Assembly (NCBI RefSeq): GCF_014641945.1
Contig: NZ_BMIJ01000005.1
Span: 1-64,000, forward strand
DNA from: Marinobacterium zhoushanense
GTDB lineage: Bacteria; Pseudomonadota; Gammaproteobacteria; Pseudomonadales; Balneatricaceae
DNA: 64,000 nt
Direction of reading: 5' to 3'
The notes under the pieces were generated by a model. The model ran no database searches and was not told the origin of the DNA. It saw only the letters and a program-made list of their open reading frames with translations. How positions within the stretch are numbered: position 1 is the first letter of the stretch; every line of letters begins with the position of its first letter. The position numbers were made by a program, and so were the translations under genes. Shown one piece after another: positions 26,274 through 35,830 of this stretch.

Positions 26274-27182
26274 ATGGATAGCGCGGATGAACGCCTGCTG
26301 GCGGGATTCCTGCGTTATTTGCACAGCGAACGCCAGCTTTCGCCGCATACCCTGAACAACTACAGCCGCGACCTCGAACGTCTCGAAGCCCAGCTCGAAG
26401 AGCTGGGCTGTGCCGGCTGGCGCACACTGGATGAGCGCAAACTGCGCCGCGCCGTGGCCCAACTGCACGGGAACGGCCTGTCCGGTCGCTCACTGGCCCG
26501 CCTGCTGTCGGCGACCCGTACCTTCTACCGTTACCTCAGTCGTGAGGGAGAGATCGGCCAGAACCCGGCACTGGCGGTGCAGGCGCCGAAAGCCTCGCGC
26601 CGCTTGCCGCAGACCCTGGACGTGGATCAACTGAGTTCCCTGCTCGATCAGAACAGTGATGACTCGCTGGTGATCCGTGATCTGGCGATGATGGAGTTGC
26701 TCTACTCCTCGGGCCTGCGGGTGTCGGAGCTGGCCAGTCTTAACCTGTTCGATCTGGACCTGCGCGATGCCAGTCTGGTGGTCACCGGTAAGGGGCGCAA
26801 GACACGGATGCTGCCGATCGGCCGTAAGGCGATCGCGGCACTGCAGCGCTGGCTCAAGCAGCGGGCAACGCTGGCGGCACTGGATGAGACGGCACTGTTT
26901 GTCGGCAAGCAGGGTAAACGCCTTGGCGTGCGCGCGATCGAACAGCGGTTGAGGCGGCAGGGCGAGCATGCCGGTGTCAGCGGCCGGGTCTACCCGCACC
27001 GCCTGCGCCACAGCTTCGCCAGCCATATGCTGGAATCCAGTGCCGATCTGCGCGCCGTGCAGGAGCTGCTGGGCCATGCCGATATCGCCACCACCCAGAT
27101 CTATACTCATCTAGACTTCCAGCATCTGATGGAGGTGTATGAACAGTCGCACCCGCGGGCCAAACGCAGGCGGGAGGAGTAA
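26274..27182 (+). CDS. xerC: Tyrosine recombinase XerC
   Basis: A 302-residue site-specific recombinase that works with XerD at dif to resolve chromosome dimers. The N-terminal SAM-like DNA-binding domain spans residues 1-95. All catalytic residues are present: R149 (SGLRVSE), K173 (TGKGRK), H242 and R245 (HRLRH), H268 (LLGHA) and the nucleophile Y277 (TQIYTHLD). ATG 26274 is used; the open frame begins earlier, inside the DUF484 gene. It is embedded in the housekeeping dapF-DUF484-xerC-HAD order, so it is the chromosomal XerC and not a phage integrase. Confidence 0.96.
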   Translation: MDSADERLLAGFLRYLHSERQLSPHTLNNYSRDLERLEAQLEELGCAGWRTLDERKLRRAVAQLHGNGLSGRSLARLLSATRTFYRYLSREGEIGQNPALAVQAPKASRRLPQTLDVDQLSSLLDQNSDDSLVIRDLAMMELLYSSGLRVSELASLNLFDLDLRDASLVVTGKGRKTRMLPIGRKAIAALQRWLKQRATLAALDETALFVGKQGKRLGVRAIEQRLRRQGEHAGVSGRVYPHRLRHSFASHMLESSADLRAVQELLGHADIATTQIYTHLDFQHLMEVYEQSHPRAKRRREE

Positions 27183-27187
27183 TCATT

Positions 27188-27922
27188 ATGTTGAAATGCG
27201 TCACCTTCGATCTCGACGACACTCTCTGGGCGGTGAATCCGGTGATCCGTCAGGCCAATCTGACGCTTTGGCAGTGGCTGGAGCAGAACGCCGGTACCTT
27301 TACCCAGCTGCATCAGCCCGCCGATCTGGTCGAGGGTTCACGCATGCGGGCGGAGCTGCTGGCCGAGTATCCGGAGATCGGCCATAGCATGACGCTGGTC
27401 CGCCTGCGTCTGCTGGAGCGTGGACTGCGCAATGCCGGTTTCGATGAACAACGGGCGGAAGCGCTGGCGGCCCAGGCGTTCGATGTGTTCATGCAGGCCC
27501 GTCATCAGGTGGAGCTGTTCGAGCACGCGATGAGCATGCTCAAGCAGTTACGGGCCGAGGGCTATCTGATCGGTGCGCTGAGCAATGGCAACGCCGACGT
27601 ATCGCTGACCGGTCTGGCCGAGCTGTTCGACTTTCAGTTCAACGCCGATGGCGTCGGCACCGCCAAGCCCCATCCATTGATGTTCGAGCGCGCGCTCGAG
27701 CACACCGCTCTGCGTCCGGAGCAGGTGGTCCATATCGGTGATCATCCGGTGAACGATATCCAGGCCGCCCGCGAACTGGGTTTCTGGACCATCTGGGTCA
27801 ACCTGCCGGGGCAACACTGGCCGGAACCGGCACGGGCGGATGAGACGGTCACCTGTCTGTCGCAGATTGCGGAAGCCGTGGCGCGGCTCAAGCAGAAAGC
27901 CGTTCACCGAGCCACGCTCTGA
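27188..27922 (+). CDS. yigB: HAD-family hydrolase (YigB-like)
   Basis: A 244-residue haloacid dehalogenase-type phosphatase. Motif I is DLDDTLW with nucleophile and acid at D9/D11. Motif II is LSNGN, the motif III lysine is in AKPHP and motif IV is IGDHPVNDI. In E. coli YigB dephosphorylates 5-amino-6-(5-phosphoribitylamino)uracil in riboflavin synthesis and also FMN; that substrate is inferred from family and conserved position after xerC. GGAGGAG precedes ATG 27188 at good spacing. It ends 15 bases before the convergent chemoreceptor gene, with no clear terminator between them. Confidence 0.88.
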   Translation: MLKCVTFDLDDTLWAVNPVIRQANLTLWQWLEQNAGTFTQLHQPADLVEGSRMRAELLAEYPEIGHSMTLVRLRLLERGLRNAGFDEQRAEALAAQAFDVFMQARHQVELFEHAMSMLKQLRAEGYLIGALSNGNADVSLTGLAELFDFQFNADGVGTAKPHPLMFERALEHTALRPEQVVHIGDHPVNDIQAARELGFWTIWVNLPGQHWPEPARADETVTCLSQIAEAVARLKQKAVHRATL

Positions 27923-27937
27923 TCTGGGGCCGCAGTG

Positions 27938-29803
27938 TTAGCGACTCTTGAACTGTGACACCGCCGCCTGCAGCGAGAGGGCCTGCTCGGCCACGGAGCG
28001 GCTGGCATCGGCGTTCTGTGTCACTTGGCTTGAGGCCTGCTCGATAATCGCGCTGATTGACTCAATGTTGCGGGTGACATCCACGGCCACCGCCGCCTGC
28101 TCCTCGGTGGCGGATGCCACCTGAGTGGTCATATCGACGATGTTGCGGGTACCCTGGGTGATCGTGTCCAGTGCCGCCATCGTCTCGTTGGCGCTGGCAA
28201 CCCCCTGCTGACTATCCGATACCGCCTCATCCATCAGTGCACTGACGTCACGGGTACGGCTGCGCAGGCGGGATATAAACTGATCGATCTGCTCCGCCGA
28301 CTGCCGTGAGCGAGATGCCAGATTGCGCACCTCATCCGCGACCACGGCAAAACCGCGTCCCTGCTCACCGGCACGTGCCGCTTCGATCGAGGCGTTCAGG
28401 GCCAGCAAGTTGGTCTGCTCGGAGATATCCTTGATCACATCCAGCATGGTGCCAATCTGATCGCTGTCGCTTTTCAACTCCGCCACGACCTCGGCGGTTT
28501 CACGCGCTTTGCTGGCGAGTCGGTGCAGGGCGTCCATATTACCGGCAACGCGTGCACTGCTGTGGTCGGCTTCATCCTGAGCGTTGCGGGCAGAGCTGGC
28601 GGTCTGTTCGGTATGGCCGGCGATCTCATGCATCGCGCTTTCCATCTCCTGGATCGCGGCGGCGAGCTGCATCACCGCAGACTGCTGCGTGTGCAGGCCT
28701 TTCGAGGTGTCCGCGGTGGTCGCCGAGAGCTGTTCGGCAGCGGCCGCCAGTTGCGTCGAGGTGCCTATGACTTGGGCGATCAACTGTTGGAAGGTATCCA
28801 TCATACGGTTGAAATCCTGCGCCATGGCGCTGATCTCGTCCTTGCGGTCGGTCGGGTAGCGCAGGGTCAGGTCCCTGTTTTCACTTGCCCGATTCATCAT
28901 CTTGGCCAGGGCGGCGATGGGGTTGAGGATGCTGCGGCCGATGAAGAAAGCCGGAACGACGATGATAATCAGTAACACCAGAATTGCCGCCAGCGTGATC
29001 AGGTTGATCTGCTGCTCACGCGTATCGAAGGCGCTGTCCAGCTGCCTGTTCAATCTTTGCATCAGCTCGTCGGCACTGGCCACAGCGCTACGCATCTCGC
29101 CCATGTAGCCGTCGTCATGGGTCAGACCCAGCCGCTGCATCCCCTCGACCAGGGCCTGGAAGTCGCGCTGGTACAGCTCGAGGCCTTGACCAAGGGTAGC
29201 CTGCATCTCCTTGTCGAGTCCGCTGGAGCCCAGATCAATCAGCATCTTCTTCTGCTTTTCCTGCCAGGCCGTCGGGTATTTCATATCCTTGCGCAGCAGG
29301 AAGTCCTTCTCGCTGCGTCTTAACTGCAGCATATCCACCAGCAGCGGCGCGTTATCCACCTTGTCCAGTGTCGACTCGACCTCATGGATAGCGTTTCGCA
29401 GGCTACCTCTGAGCCCTTCGTTGGGGGCAAGGCCGATCTCCTGGCTGATTCTCGCGACCTCGCCAAAGCTGTCGGCGTAGGCATCCAGCGCAGATTTCAG
29501 TTCAGCCACCAGATCGGTTGGTATCCCTGCATGAGAAAGATCTTTTTCCAGAGTTGCCAGGCTAGTCTGTAGCTGGTCTTGAATTGCCCTGAACTGCTGT
29601 GCGTACTTCCGGTCGCTACGAGAAAGGAAGTCCTTTTCCTGACGTCGCAGGCTGAGTTTGGCGATCTCGATTGCATTGAGGTCATTGCGTACCTCGTACA
29701 ACCGGTCGTGTAGCGAGGTGGTGTACTGTTGGATGCCGATCATGGCGGCGAAGCCCAGAATGATCAGCAGAATCTGCAGAGCCAGTTTGTGCTTGATAAG
29801 CAT
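27938..29803 (-). CDS. Methyl-accepting chemotaxis protein with HBM-type sensor domain
   Basis: A 621-residue transmembrane chemoreceptor: TM1 near 7-25, periplasmic domain 26-267, TM2 near 268-292, HAMP, then the signalling hairpin with the conserved tip [18 protein letters not shown]. The periplasmic part carries the pattern LRRxEKDFL twice, at 52-60 and 161-169, each followed by a DxKY-like element. This is the mark of the helical bimodular (HBM) fold known from McpS, which binds organic acids in each module. No C-terminal CheR pentapeptide is seen. The ligand is unknown; TCA-cycle acids or acetate are reasonable guesses. Confidence 0.92.
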   Translation of the reverse strand: MLIKHKLALQILLIILGFAAMIGIQQYTTSLHDRLYEVRNDLNAIEIAKLSLRRQEKDFLSRSDRKYAQQFRAIQDQLQTSLATLEKDLSHAGIPTDLVAELKSALDAYADSFGEVARISQEIGLAPNEGLRGSLRNAIHEVESTLDKVDNAPLLVDMLQLRRSEKDFLLRKDMKYPTAWQEKQKKMLIDLGSSGLDKEMQATLGQGLELYQRDFQALVEGMQRLGLTHDDGYMGEMRSAVASADELMQRLNRQLDSAFDTREQQINLITLAAILVLLIIIVVPAFFIGRSILNPIAALAKMMNRASENRDLTLRYPTDRKDEISAMAQDFNRMMDTFQQLIAQVIGTSTQLAAAAEQLSATTADTSKGLHTQQSAVMQLAAAIQEMESAMHEIAGHTEQTASSARNAQDEADHSSARVAGNMDALHRLASKARETAEVVAELKSDSDQIGTMLDVIKDISEQTNLLALNASIEAARAGEQGRGFAVVADEVRNLASRSRQSAEQIDQFISRLRSRTRDVSALMDEAVSDSQQGVASANETMAALDTITQGTRNIVDMTTQVASATEEQAAVAVDVTRNIESISAIIEQASSQVTQNADASRSVAEQALSLQAAVSQFKSR

Positions 29804-29853
29804 TTAGAAAGCCTCAGGTAGCTGGAACTGAACCCGCTATGTCGGGCGGGTGC

Positions 29854-30996
29854 TTAATCGAGGAAGAGTGCCAGCAGATCGTTGAGAAACAACTGCCCCT
29901 GAGTGGTTGCGGCCAGTCTGCTGGAGCTCTCTTCCAGCAATCCTTTGCGTCGAGCCAGGTTGATTATCGGTTCGACCTCGGCAAACTCGAGTCCCGTGCG
30001 TTCGGTAAAGAGTTGCATGTCGACACCGGCGGTCAGCCGTAGCGCATTGAGCATGAACTCGAATGCTAACTCCTGCCGATCGATTGGTTGGTCGCCGCCA
30101 AGTCGGCGCTGCGGATCCATATAGGCGGTCGGCTGGCGGATCTTGTATCGACGCTTTATACGCAAACCGTCGCTTATTGGATCACTTAGCTTGCCGTGAG
30201 CACCGGCGCCGATGCCGATATAGTCGCCGAACTGCCAGTAATTCAGATTGTGCCGGGCCTGGTGGCCATCCCGCGCATAAGCCGATACTTCGTACTGGCG
30301 ATAACCCGCGTCAGCCAGCAGCTGTTGACCCCTTTCCTGAATCTCCCATAACGCCTCGTCCATTGGCAGTTGCGGCGGGCGGGCATGGAACTCGGTGTTG
30401 GGCTCGATGGTGAGCTGATACCAGGAGATATGATCCGGCGCCAGGGCGATCGCCTGCGCCAGGTCCGCCAGAGCGTCCTCAGGTGATTGACCGGGAAGCC
30501 CGTGCATCAGGTCCAGGTTCAGCTCCGGGAACAGCTCGCGGGCGGCGCCGGCGGCGGCAATCGCCTCGTCGGCGCAGTGGATCCTGCCCAGGGCCTTGAG
30601 TGCGGCGTCGTCGAAGCTCTGGATGCCAATCGACAACCGGTTGACCCCAGCGGCGCGGTAGTCGGCAAAGCGTGCGCGCTCGAAGGTGCCGGGATTGGCC
30701 TCCAGGGTGATCTCAATATCGGAGGCGAAGCCGAGGCGGTCGCTGGCACCGCGAAGAGTGCGGTCGATTGCGCCGGCGCTGAACAGGCTGGGCGTGCCGC
30801 CGCCAATAAAGATCGATTGCAACGAACGCCCCGCCGCCGCATCGAGTTCGCTGTCCAGATCGGCCAGCAGGGCATCGACATACTCGCGCTCGGGCAGTGC
30901 ATCGCTGCGTACCGCATGGGAGTTGAAGTCACAATAGGGGCATTTGCGCACACACCAGGGGATGTGCACGTAGAGACTCAAGGGTGGCAGCGTCAT
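29854..30996 (-). CDS. hemW: Heme chaperone HemW (radical SAM)
   Basis: A 380-residue radical-SAM protein related to coproporphyrinogen dehydrogenase HemN. It is now regarded as a heme chaperone and not a dehydrogenase. The 4Fe-4S motif is C15-x3-C19-x2-C22 in WCVRKCPYC. It is followed by FIGGGTPSLFS (SAM binding), EANPGTFE and SIGIQSFDD. The C-terminal HemN_C region runs from roughly residue 290. It is the last gene of the run from yggS down to here; rdgB ends 33 bases upstream. Confidence 0.94.
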   Translation of the reverse strand: MTLPPLSLYVHIPWCVRKCPYCDFNSHAVRSDALPEREYVDALLADLDSELDAAAGRSLQSIFIGGGTPSLFSAGAIDRTLRGASDRLGFASDIEITLEANPGTFERARFADYRAAGVNRLSIGIQSFDDAALKALGRIHCADEAIAAAGAARELFPELNLDLMHGLPGQSPEDALADLAQAIALAPDHISWYQLTIEPNTEFHARPPQLPMDEALWEIQERGQQLLADAGYRQYEVSAYARDGHQARHNLNYWQFGDYIGIGAGAHGKLSDPISDGLRIKRRYKIRQPTAYMDPQRRLGGDQPIDRQELAFEFMLNALRLTAGVDMQLFTERTGLEFAEVEPIINLARRKGLLEESSSRLAATTQGQLFLNDLLALFLD

Positions 30997-31029
30997 GGTC
31001 GGCTCAAAGGTTTGTCCGCATCGGCTTCA

Positions 31030-31638
31030 TCAGGCACGCGACAGGTAGGGGGCGATCGACTGCAGCAACTGCTGCACCGCCTTGCCGCGGTGGCTCAGCG
31101 CGTGCTTCTGCTCGGGGAGCAGTTCGGCGCTGGCACAGTCGTGCTCCGGTACCAGGAACAGCGGGTCGTAGCCGAAGCCGTTCTGACCACGTGGCTCGTG
31201 TAGGATGTAGCCCTCCCAGCTGCCTTGGCAGATCAAGGGTGTAGGGTCTTCGGCGTGGCGCATGAACACCAGTACGCACTGGAAACGGGCGGTGCGCTCG
31301 GCATCGGGCACATTGGCCAGCGCGGCGATCAGCTTGCGGTTATTCTCCTCGTCGCTGGCGCCCTCGCCGGCGTAGCGGGCGGAGTAGATACCGGGCGCAC
31401 CGCGCAAGGCATCGACCTCGAGGCCAGAGTCGTCGGCCAGCGCCGGCAGCCCCGTCACCTGACAGGCGTGACGGGCCTTGAGGATCGCATTCTCGACGAA
31501 GCTCAAGCCGGTCTCCTCTGCATCGCGCACGGCGAAGTCGGCCTGCGGCATGACGCTGACGTGCAGCGGGGCCAGGATCTGGTTGAATTCGTTGAGCTTG
31601 CCGCGGTTACCGCTGGCCAGGACGATACGGTCGATCAT
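31030..31638 (-). CDS. rdgB: dITP/XTP pyrophosphatase
   Basis: A house-cleaning nucleotide pyrophosphatase of 202 residues that removes dITP, XTP and related non-canonical purine nucleotides. Family motifs are ASGNRGKLNEF at the N-terminus, DDSGLEVDAL near residue 70, FGYDPLFLVPE and SHRGKAVQQL near the C-terminus. It starts 6 bases after the DUF4426 gene stop, in the same operon as metXW and hemW, as in Pseudomonas. Confidence 0.96.
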   Translation of the reverse strand: MIDRIVLASGNRGKLNEFNQILAPLHVSVMPQADFAVRDAEETGLSFVENAILKARHACQVTGLPALADDSGLEVDALRGAPGIYSARYAGEGASDEENNRKLIAALANVPDAERTARFQCVLVFMRHAEDPTPLICQGSWEGYILHEPRGQNGFGYDPLFLVPEHDCASAELLPEQKHALSHRGKAVQQLLQSIAPYLSRA

Positions 31639-31644
31639 AGAGCC

Positions 31645-32097
31645 TCAGTTGGTGTAGAAGGTCTGCTCAAATTCGATGTTGTAGGGGGGCATGTTGGCGT
31701 CCGGCTGCACTTCAAGGGTGATGATCTGTTTCTCCTCCTCAGTGAAGCGGAAACTGCCGATGTAGTACATCGCCTGGCCTTCGTCGACCAGCTGGAACTC
31801 GAGCTGTTGCGCCTGCTGCAGCAGGTTGGCGGCCTGCCCCCGTACCTGGGCGCGGACCGGGGTCTTGCCGCCATCATCGCCTATTTTCAGAATGGTAACG
31901 TTGACCAGTGCGCGCACCGAACTACGGGTCAGGTTGTACTGCTGTGCCACTTCCGGCGTGATAAAGGTCGAGTTGAAGGCGTTGTAATGGATCTCGTACT
32001 TGCCATCGGAGATCGACTGCTCGGCCTGGGCCGAGACTGCCAGTAGACTCAGAAGCAGGGCGCTGCCGAGGTGGGTCAGCGTACGTAGTAGGGCCAT
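31645..32097 (-). CDS. DUF4426 family secreted protein
   Basis: A 150-residue protein with a clear signal peptide (hydrophobic core, cleavage after SAQA near residue 25), so it is probably periplasmic. The mature part has the DUF4426 landmarks YEIHYNAFNSTFITPEVA and a C-terminal ITLEVQPDANMPPYNIEF-type beta segment. Its function is unknown. Genes of this family sit between metW and rdgB in Pseudomonas and relatives, suggesting a conserved but undescribed role. Confidence 0.9.
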   Translation of the reverse strand: MALLRTLTHLGSALLLSLLAVSAQAEQSISDGKYEIHYNAFNSTFITPEVAQQYNLTRSSVRALVNVTILKIGDDGGKTPVRAQVRGQAANLLQQAQQLEFQLVDEGQAMYYIGSFRFTEEEKQIITLEVQPDANMPPYNIEFEQTFYTN

Positions 32098-32123
32098 GAT
32101 GGTGCTCCTTGTTCTCTAAACAC

Positions 32124-32714
32124 CTAGCGCGTGATGCGGTAGATCGCGATCTCACCGAGCATGTTGGGCCAGATCTTGATCCACCAGCGGTCACGCAAGG
32201 TGTGATCCACTACGGTCCGATCGAGGATCTGAATGTTGCGCTCCACGCAGAGCTTCTCGAAATCATCGAAGGTGCAGAAGTGGATGTTGGGCGTGTTGTA
32301 CCAAGTATAGGGCAGGAATTTGGATACCGGCATTCTGCCCTTGAAGGCAAGATAGAAGCGGGCGCGCCAGTGTGCAAAGTTGGGGAAGGTGACGATGCAC
32401 TCCTTGCCGATGCGCAGCATCTCGTCGACGATCTGGTCCGGCCGGTGCATCGTCTGCAGCGCCTGGGTCATCACCACGGTGTCGAAGCTGCTGTTACGGA
32501 TCGAGGCCAGACCGTTGTCGATATCCTGCTCGACCACATTGACCCCCTTCTCGATACAGGCGGTGATGTTGTCGTGGTCGATCTCCAGTCCATAACCCTG
32601 AACACCCTTCTCGGCCGTCAGATGTGCCAGCAGCTCACCGTCGCCGCAGGCCAGGTCGAGGACGCGGGTGTCCGGCTGGATCCACTGCTGAATGATCTCC
32701 AGATCAGCGCGCAT
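32124..32714 (-). CDS. metW: Methionine biosynthesis protein MetW
   Basis: A 196-residue class-I SAM-methyltransferase-fold protein, partner of MetX. The SAM loop is [12 protein letters not shown] near residues 19-30. Other family segments are [24 protein letters not shown] and [25 protein letters not shown] lies 7 bases before ATG 32714, whereas the upstream in-frame ATG at 32720 is too close to it. The start overlaps the end of metX by 11 bases, showing coupling. The exact biochemical role of MetW is unsettled; it is needed with MetX for methionine synthesis in several bacteria. Confidence 0.93.
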   Translation of the reverse strand: MRADLEIIQQWIQPDTRVLDLACGDGELLAHLTAEKGVQGYGLEIDHDNITACIEKGVNVVEQDIDNGLASIRNSSFDTVVMTQALQTMHRPDQIVDEMLRIGKECIVTFPNFAHWRARFYLAFKGRMPVSKFLPYTWYNTPNIHFCTFDDFEKLCVERNIQILDRTVVDHTLRDRWWIKIWPNMLGEIAIYRITR

Positions 32715-33885
32715 CGGCATTCTCCTTCTGTTGCGGCGCGGTGCTGATGCCAAGGGCGACACGGTCCATATAGGCGGCAAACAGCTCCATGTAGCGGGGA
32801 CTCGGGATCAAAAAGGCGTCGTGGCCGTGGGCCGAGTCGATCTCGGCATAGCTGACCTGCTTGCCGGCGGCGACCAGGGCGTCGACGAGCTCCCGAGAGC
32901 GCTCCGGTGAAAAGCGCCAGTCGGTGGTGAAGGCGACTACCAGGAAGCGGCAGCGGGCGTGGCTGAGTGCCGCCACCAGGTCATGATCGTAGTCGGAAGC
33001 CGGGTCAAAATAATCCAGCGCCTTGGTCATCAGTAGGTAGGTGTTGGCGTCGAACGCCGTGGAGAAGCGCTCGCCCTGATACTGCAGGTAGGACTCCACC
33101 TCGAACTGCGGATTGAAGTCGAAACTGAGCTTGCCCGCGCGCATCTCGCGGCCGAACTTCTCACGCATGCCGTCATCCGACAGGTAGGTGATATGACCGA
33201 CCATGCGCGCCAGCGCCAGTCCGGTTTTCGGCACCACCTGCTGCTCGTAATAGTGGCCCTGATGGAACTGTGGGTCCTTGGAGATCGCCTGGCGGGCGAC
33301 CTCGTTGAAGGCGATATTCTGTGCTGACAACTTGGGTGCGGAAGCGATCACCAGGCAGTCACGCAGCCGTTCCGGGTAATCGATCGACCACTGCAGCGCC
33401 TGCATGCCACCGAGGCTGCCGCCGACGATCGCCGCCCACTGCTGGATGCCGAAATGATCGGCCAGGCGCACCTGGGAGTTGACCCAGTCCTTGACCGTGA
33501 CTATCGGAAAGTCGGGGCCGTACGGCTTGCCGGTCTCCGGGTTGAGGCTGGTCGGCCCGGTGGAGCCGTGGCAGCCGCCCAGGTTGTTCAGGCACAGGAC
33601 GAAGAAGCGGTTGGTGTCGATCGGCTTGCCGGGACCGATGGCGGAGTCCCACCAGCCGGGTTTGCGATCCTCCATGCTGTGGTAGCCGGCGGCGTGCTGA
33701 TGGCCGGACAGGGCGTGGCAGATCAGCACTGCGTTGGAGGCATCGGCGTTCAGCGTGCCATAGGTTTCGATAACAAGGTCGTAGCTTTCCAGCACGCGGC
33801 CACAGGCGAGCGCGAGCGGGGTGTCGAAATGGATGGTTTGCGGAGTAACCAGGCCGACCGAGTCGGCGGGGATGGCGCTGGGCAT
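32704..33885 (-). CDS. metX: Homoserine O-acyltransferase
   Basis: An alpha/beta-hydrolase-fold enzyme of 393 residues that activates homoserine in methionine synthesis. The nucleophile elbow is [12 protein letters not shown] near residue 160, the acid is in FTTDWRFSP and the histidine is in GHDAFL. Although metX enzymes are often called acetyltransferases, many gammaproteobacterial members, including that of Pseudomonas, use succinyl-CoA, so the donor is left open. ATG 33885 aligns with the known N-terminus (MP...DDSVGLV-PQ); an in-frame ATG at 33927 would add 14 residues. Confidence 0.94.
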   Translation of the reverse strand: MPSAIPADSVGLVTPQTIHFDTPLALACGRVLESYDLVIETYGTLNADASNAVLICHALSGHQHAAGYHSMEDRKPGWWDSAIGPGKPIDTNRFFVLCLNNLGGCHGSTGPTSLNPETGKPYGPDFPIVTVKDWVNSQVRLADHFGIQQWAAIVGGSLGGMQALQWSIDYPERLRDCLVIASAPKLSAQNIAFNEVARQAISKDPQFHQGHYYEQQVVPKTGLALARMVGHITYLSDDGMREKFGREMRAGKLSFDFNPQFEVESYLQYQGERFSTAFDANTYLLMTKALDYFDPASDYDHDLVAALSHARCRFLVVAFTTDWRFSPERSRELVDALVAAGKQVSYAEIDSAHGHDAFLIPSPRYMELFAAYMDRVALGISTAPQQKENADAR

Positions 33886-34022
33886 GTGTAGGCTCTCGAT
33901 CAGGTTGTCAGGGGCGAACGGGTCCATGTTGAGACGATCGGATTGAGCGTCACATCTCGTAGTAAAGCCCTCGACAGTGGATCAGGAACTTGCTTGCGTA
34001 CACCTTAGTCTCTCTTTATCAG

Positions 34023-34337
34023 TCAGTCGCGCGCTATCGGCAGAGGCTCAATCGGCAGCGACGGAGGCAGGCGCGACGGGTGCTCGATCCTGACCCGTTT
34101 GGCGCGTCCCAACTCGCCGCTGATAATACTTACATCGCTTTTCGGTACGCCAAACAGTTTCGCCAGAAACTTGATCAGGTGGGCATTGGCGCGGCCCTCG
34201 ATCGGCGGTGCGGTGATGCGGATCTTAACACTGTCCGCGTGCAGACCCGAAATCTCGTCCTTCGATGCCTTCGGCTGCAGGTGGCAGTTGAGGATCAGTG
34301 CCTCACCGTCCCAGCGGTAAAACGCGTCCTGTGCCAC
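34023..34337 (-). CDS. yggU: DUF167 family protein YggU
   Basis: A 104-residue small protein of the YggU/DUF167 family. Signature segments are [32 protein letters not shown] and the C-terminal [13 protein letters not shown]. Its function is unknown. It starts 3 bases after yggT stops, the fixed arrangement in gammaproteobacteria. Confidence 0.92.
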   Translation of the reverse strand: MAQDAFYRWDGEALILNCHLQPKASKDEISGLHADSVKIRITAPPIEGRANAHLIKFLAKLFGVPKSDVSIISGELGRAKRVRIEHPSRLPPSLPIEPLPIARD

Positions 34338-34340
34338 GGC

Positions 34341-34883
34341 TCAGAAGGTATACGGCGCCAGTTGCGAGCGCAGGATCTGGATCAGCAAAAAGATCAGGAT
34401 CGGCGACAGATCCAGCCCACCAATCGGCGGAATCACCTTGCGCGACAGCCGGAACACCGGCTCGGTGATCTGCAGGATCAGCTGCGGCGCCGGGTGGTAG
34501 CTATCGGGCGCGATCCAGCTGATGATAACGGCAGCGATGACGGCCCAGAAGTAGATCAGCAGGACCGAGTCGAGCAGCGTCAAGGCCGAATACAGCAGGA
34601 TCATCGGCACGCTGGCGCCGACGCCCCTTACCAGCATCATCAGCACCAGGGTCAGGGCGTAGACGGCGAACGCCAGCAGTAACGGCGACAGGTCGATCCG
34701 TCCGGCCCGCGGCAACAGCTTCTGCAGCGGTTTGAGCGGCACTCCGGTTATGCGTACCACGGCCTGCGAGATTGGGTTGTAGTAATCGGCCCCGGCCACC
34801 TGCAACAGAAAACGCAGGATAAGAATGAAGGCGTAGATCTGGCCGACGGTATGGATAATCAGAATGATTGGATCCTGTGCCAT
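34341..34883 (-). CDS. yggT: YggT family membrane protein
   Basis: A 180-residue integral membrane protein with two YGGT repeats: N-terminal IYAFILILRFLLQVAGADYYNP followed by a GVPLKPLQKLLP-type motif, and C-terminal SWIAPDSYHPAPQLILQITEPVFRLSRK. About four to five hydrophobic spans. The family has been tied to osmotic tolerance and cell-envelope processes, but the mechanism is unknown. It sits between proC and yggU in the usual order. Confidence 0.93.
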   Translation of the reverse strand: MAQDPIILIIHTVGQIYAFILILRFLLQVAGADYYNPISQAVVRITGVPLKPLQKLLPRAGRIDLSPLLLAFAVYALTLVLMMLVRGVGASVPMILLYSALTLLDSVLLIYFWAVIAAVIISWIAPDSYHPAPQLILQITEPVFRLSRKVIPPIGGLDLSPILIFLLIQILRSQLAPYTF

Positions 34884-34935
34884 GTGCTGTCCTGTAGCAG
34901 TCGCTCAGTTTGGGCGCCCAGTATAGAGGCTTTGT

Positions 34936-34955
34936 CCCGAGGGTTGAACCTCGGG
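34936..34955 (-). promoter_or_regulatory. Hairpin between proC and yggT
   Basis: Stem CCCGAGG / CCTCGGG with loop GTTGAA in the 92-base gap. No T-run follows on the minus strand, so it is more likely an mRNA processing or attenuation element than a full terminator. Confidence 0.35.
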
Positions 34956-34975
34956 GCCCGACCGGACGCCGGGCT

Positions 34976-35815
34976 TCAGTCGTTGCAGAGCTCTTCGCTC
35001 AGCCCCTGGGCGCGGTCGCGGCAGGCGGTCATCGCCTTGAGTACCATCGCGTCGTAGTCCTGGGCCTGGAAACTCAGAATCGCCTGCTCGGTGGTGCCCT
35101 TGGGCGAGGTCACCCGGGCACGCAGCTCGGCCGGCGACAGTTCGCTTTCGCTGGCCATGCGCGCGGCACCCAGTGCGGTCTGCAGGGTCAGCTTCAATGC
35201 GGTTTCGGCATCCAGACCAAGCTGCTCCCCCGCCTTGGCCATCGCTTCCATCATCAGGAAGTAGTATGCGGGGCCTGAGCCAGAGACGGCGGTGACGGCA
35301 TCGATATGGGCCTCTTGCTCTACCCAGAGCGTCAGGCCGACGGCGCCGAGGATCGTTTCAGTCTGCGCTTTCTGCGCCGGCGATACCTTGGCGTTGGCAT
35401 ACAACCCGGCGGCACCGGTCTGTACCAGCGACGGAGTGTTCGGCATGCAGCGCACCACGGCCAGATCGCCACCGAACCAGCGCTCCAGCGCCTCGGCGCT
35501 GATACCGGCGGCCACCGAGATCAGCAGTGGACGTTTCTGCTGCACGCTGGCGCGGTGGGTCTCGCCCAGTGCCTGCATTCCCTGGGGTTTTACCGCCAGT
35601 ACGACGATGTCGGCGTTGAGGATCGCATTGTCGTTGTCGCTGGTCGCGTGCAGACCGCGATCACCCAGGTCTGACAACTTGTCGACATTACGGGCGGTGA
35701 CCCAGAGCCGATCTGCCGGGTAGCCGGTGGCGAGCAGACCCTCGATGATGGCGCGGGCCATGTTGCCAACGCCGATGAATGCGATAGTGGGAGTCATATT
35801 GGGCGTGTGCGTCAC
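34976..35815 (-). CDS. proC: Pyrroline-5-carboxylate reductase
   Basis: NAD(P)H enzyme for the last step of proline synthesis, 279 residues. The Rossmann loop is FIGVGNMARAI at 13-23. The middle has AVKPQGMQALG and VRCMPNTPSLVQTGAAGLY. The C-terminal dimer domain carries VSGSGPAYYFLMMEAM and VTSPKGTTEQAI. GTG 35815 has CCAGGA at good spacing; ATG 35797 fits homology but lacks a ribosome binding site, so I keep the GTG. It lies 15 bases after yggS. Confidence 0.96.
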   Translation of the reverse strand: MTHTPNMTPTIAFIGVGNMARAIIEGLLATGYPADRLWVTARNVDKLSDLGDRGLHATSDNDNAILNADIVVLAVKPQGMQALGETHRASVQQKRPLLISVAAGISAEALERWFGGDLAVVRCMPNTPSLVQTGAAGLYANAKVSPAQKAQTETILGAVGLTLWVEQEAHIDAVTAVSGSGPAYYFLMMEAMAKAGEQLGLDAETALKLTLQTALGAARMASESELSPAELRARVTSPKGTTEQAILSFQAQDYDAMVLKAMTACRDRAQGLSEELCND

Positions 35816-35830
35816 GTAAGTATCCTGGTG

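Noticed and set aside
26274..27182. Tyrosine recombinase as a sign of a mobile element
   Set aside because: It is the housekeeping XerC in its conserved dapF-DUF484-xerC-HAD order; no attachment repeats or cargo seen.
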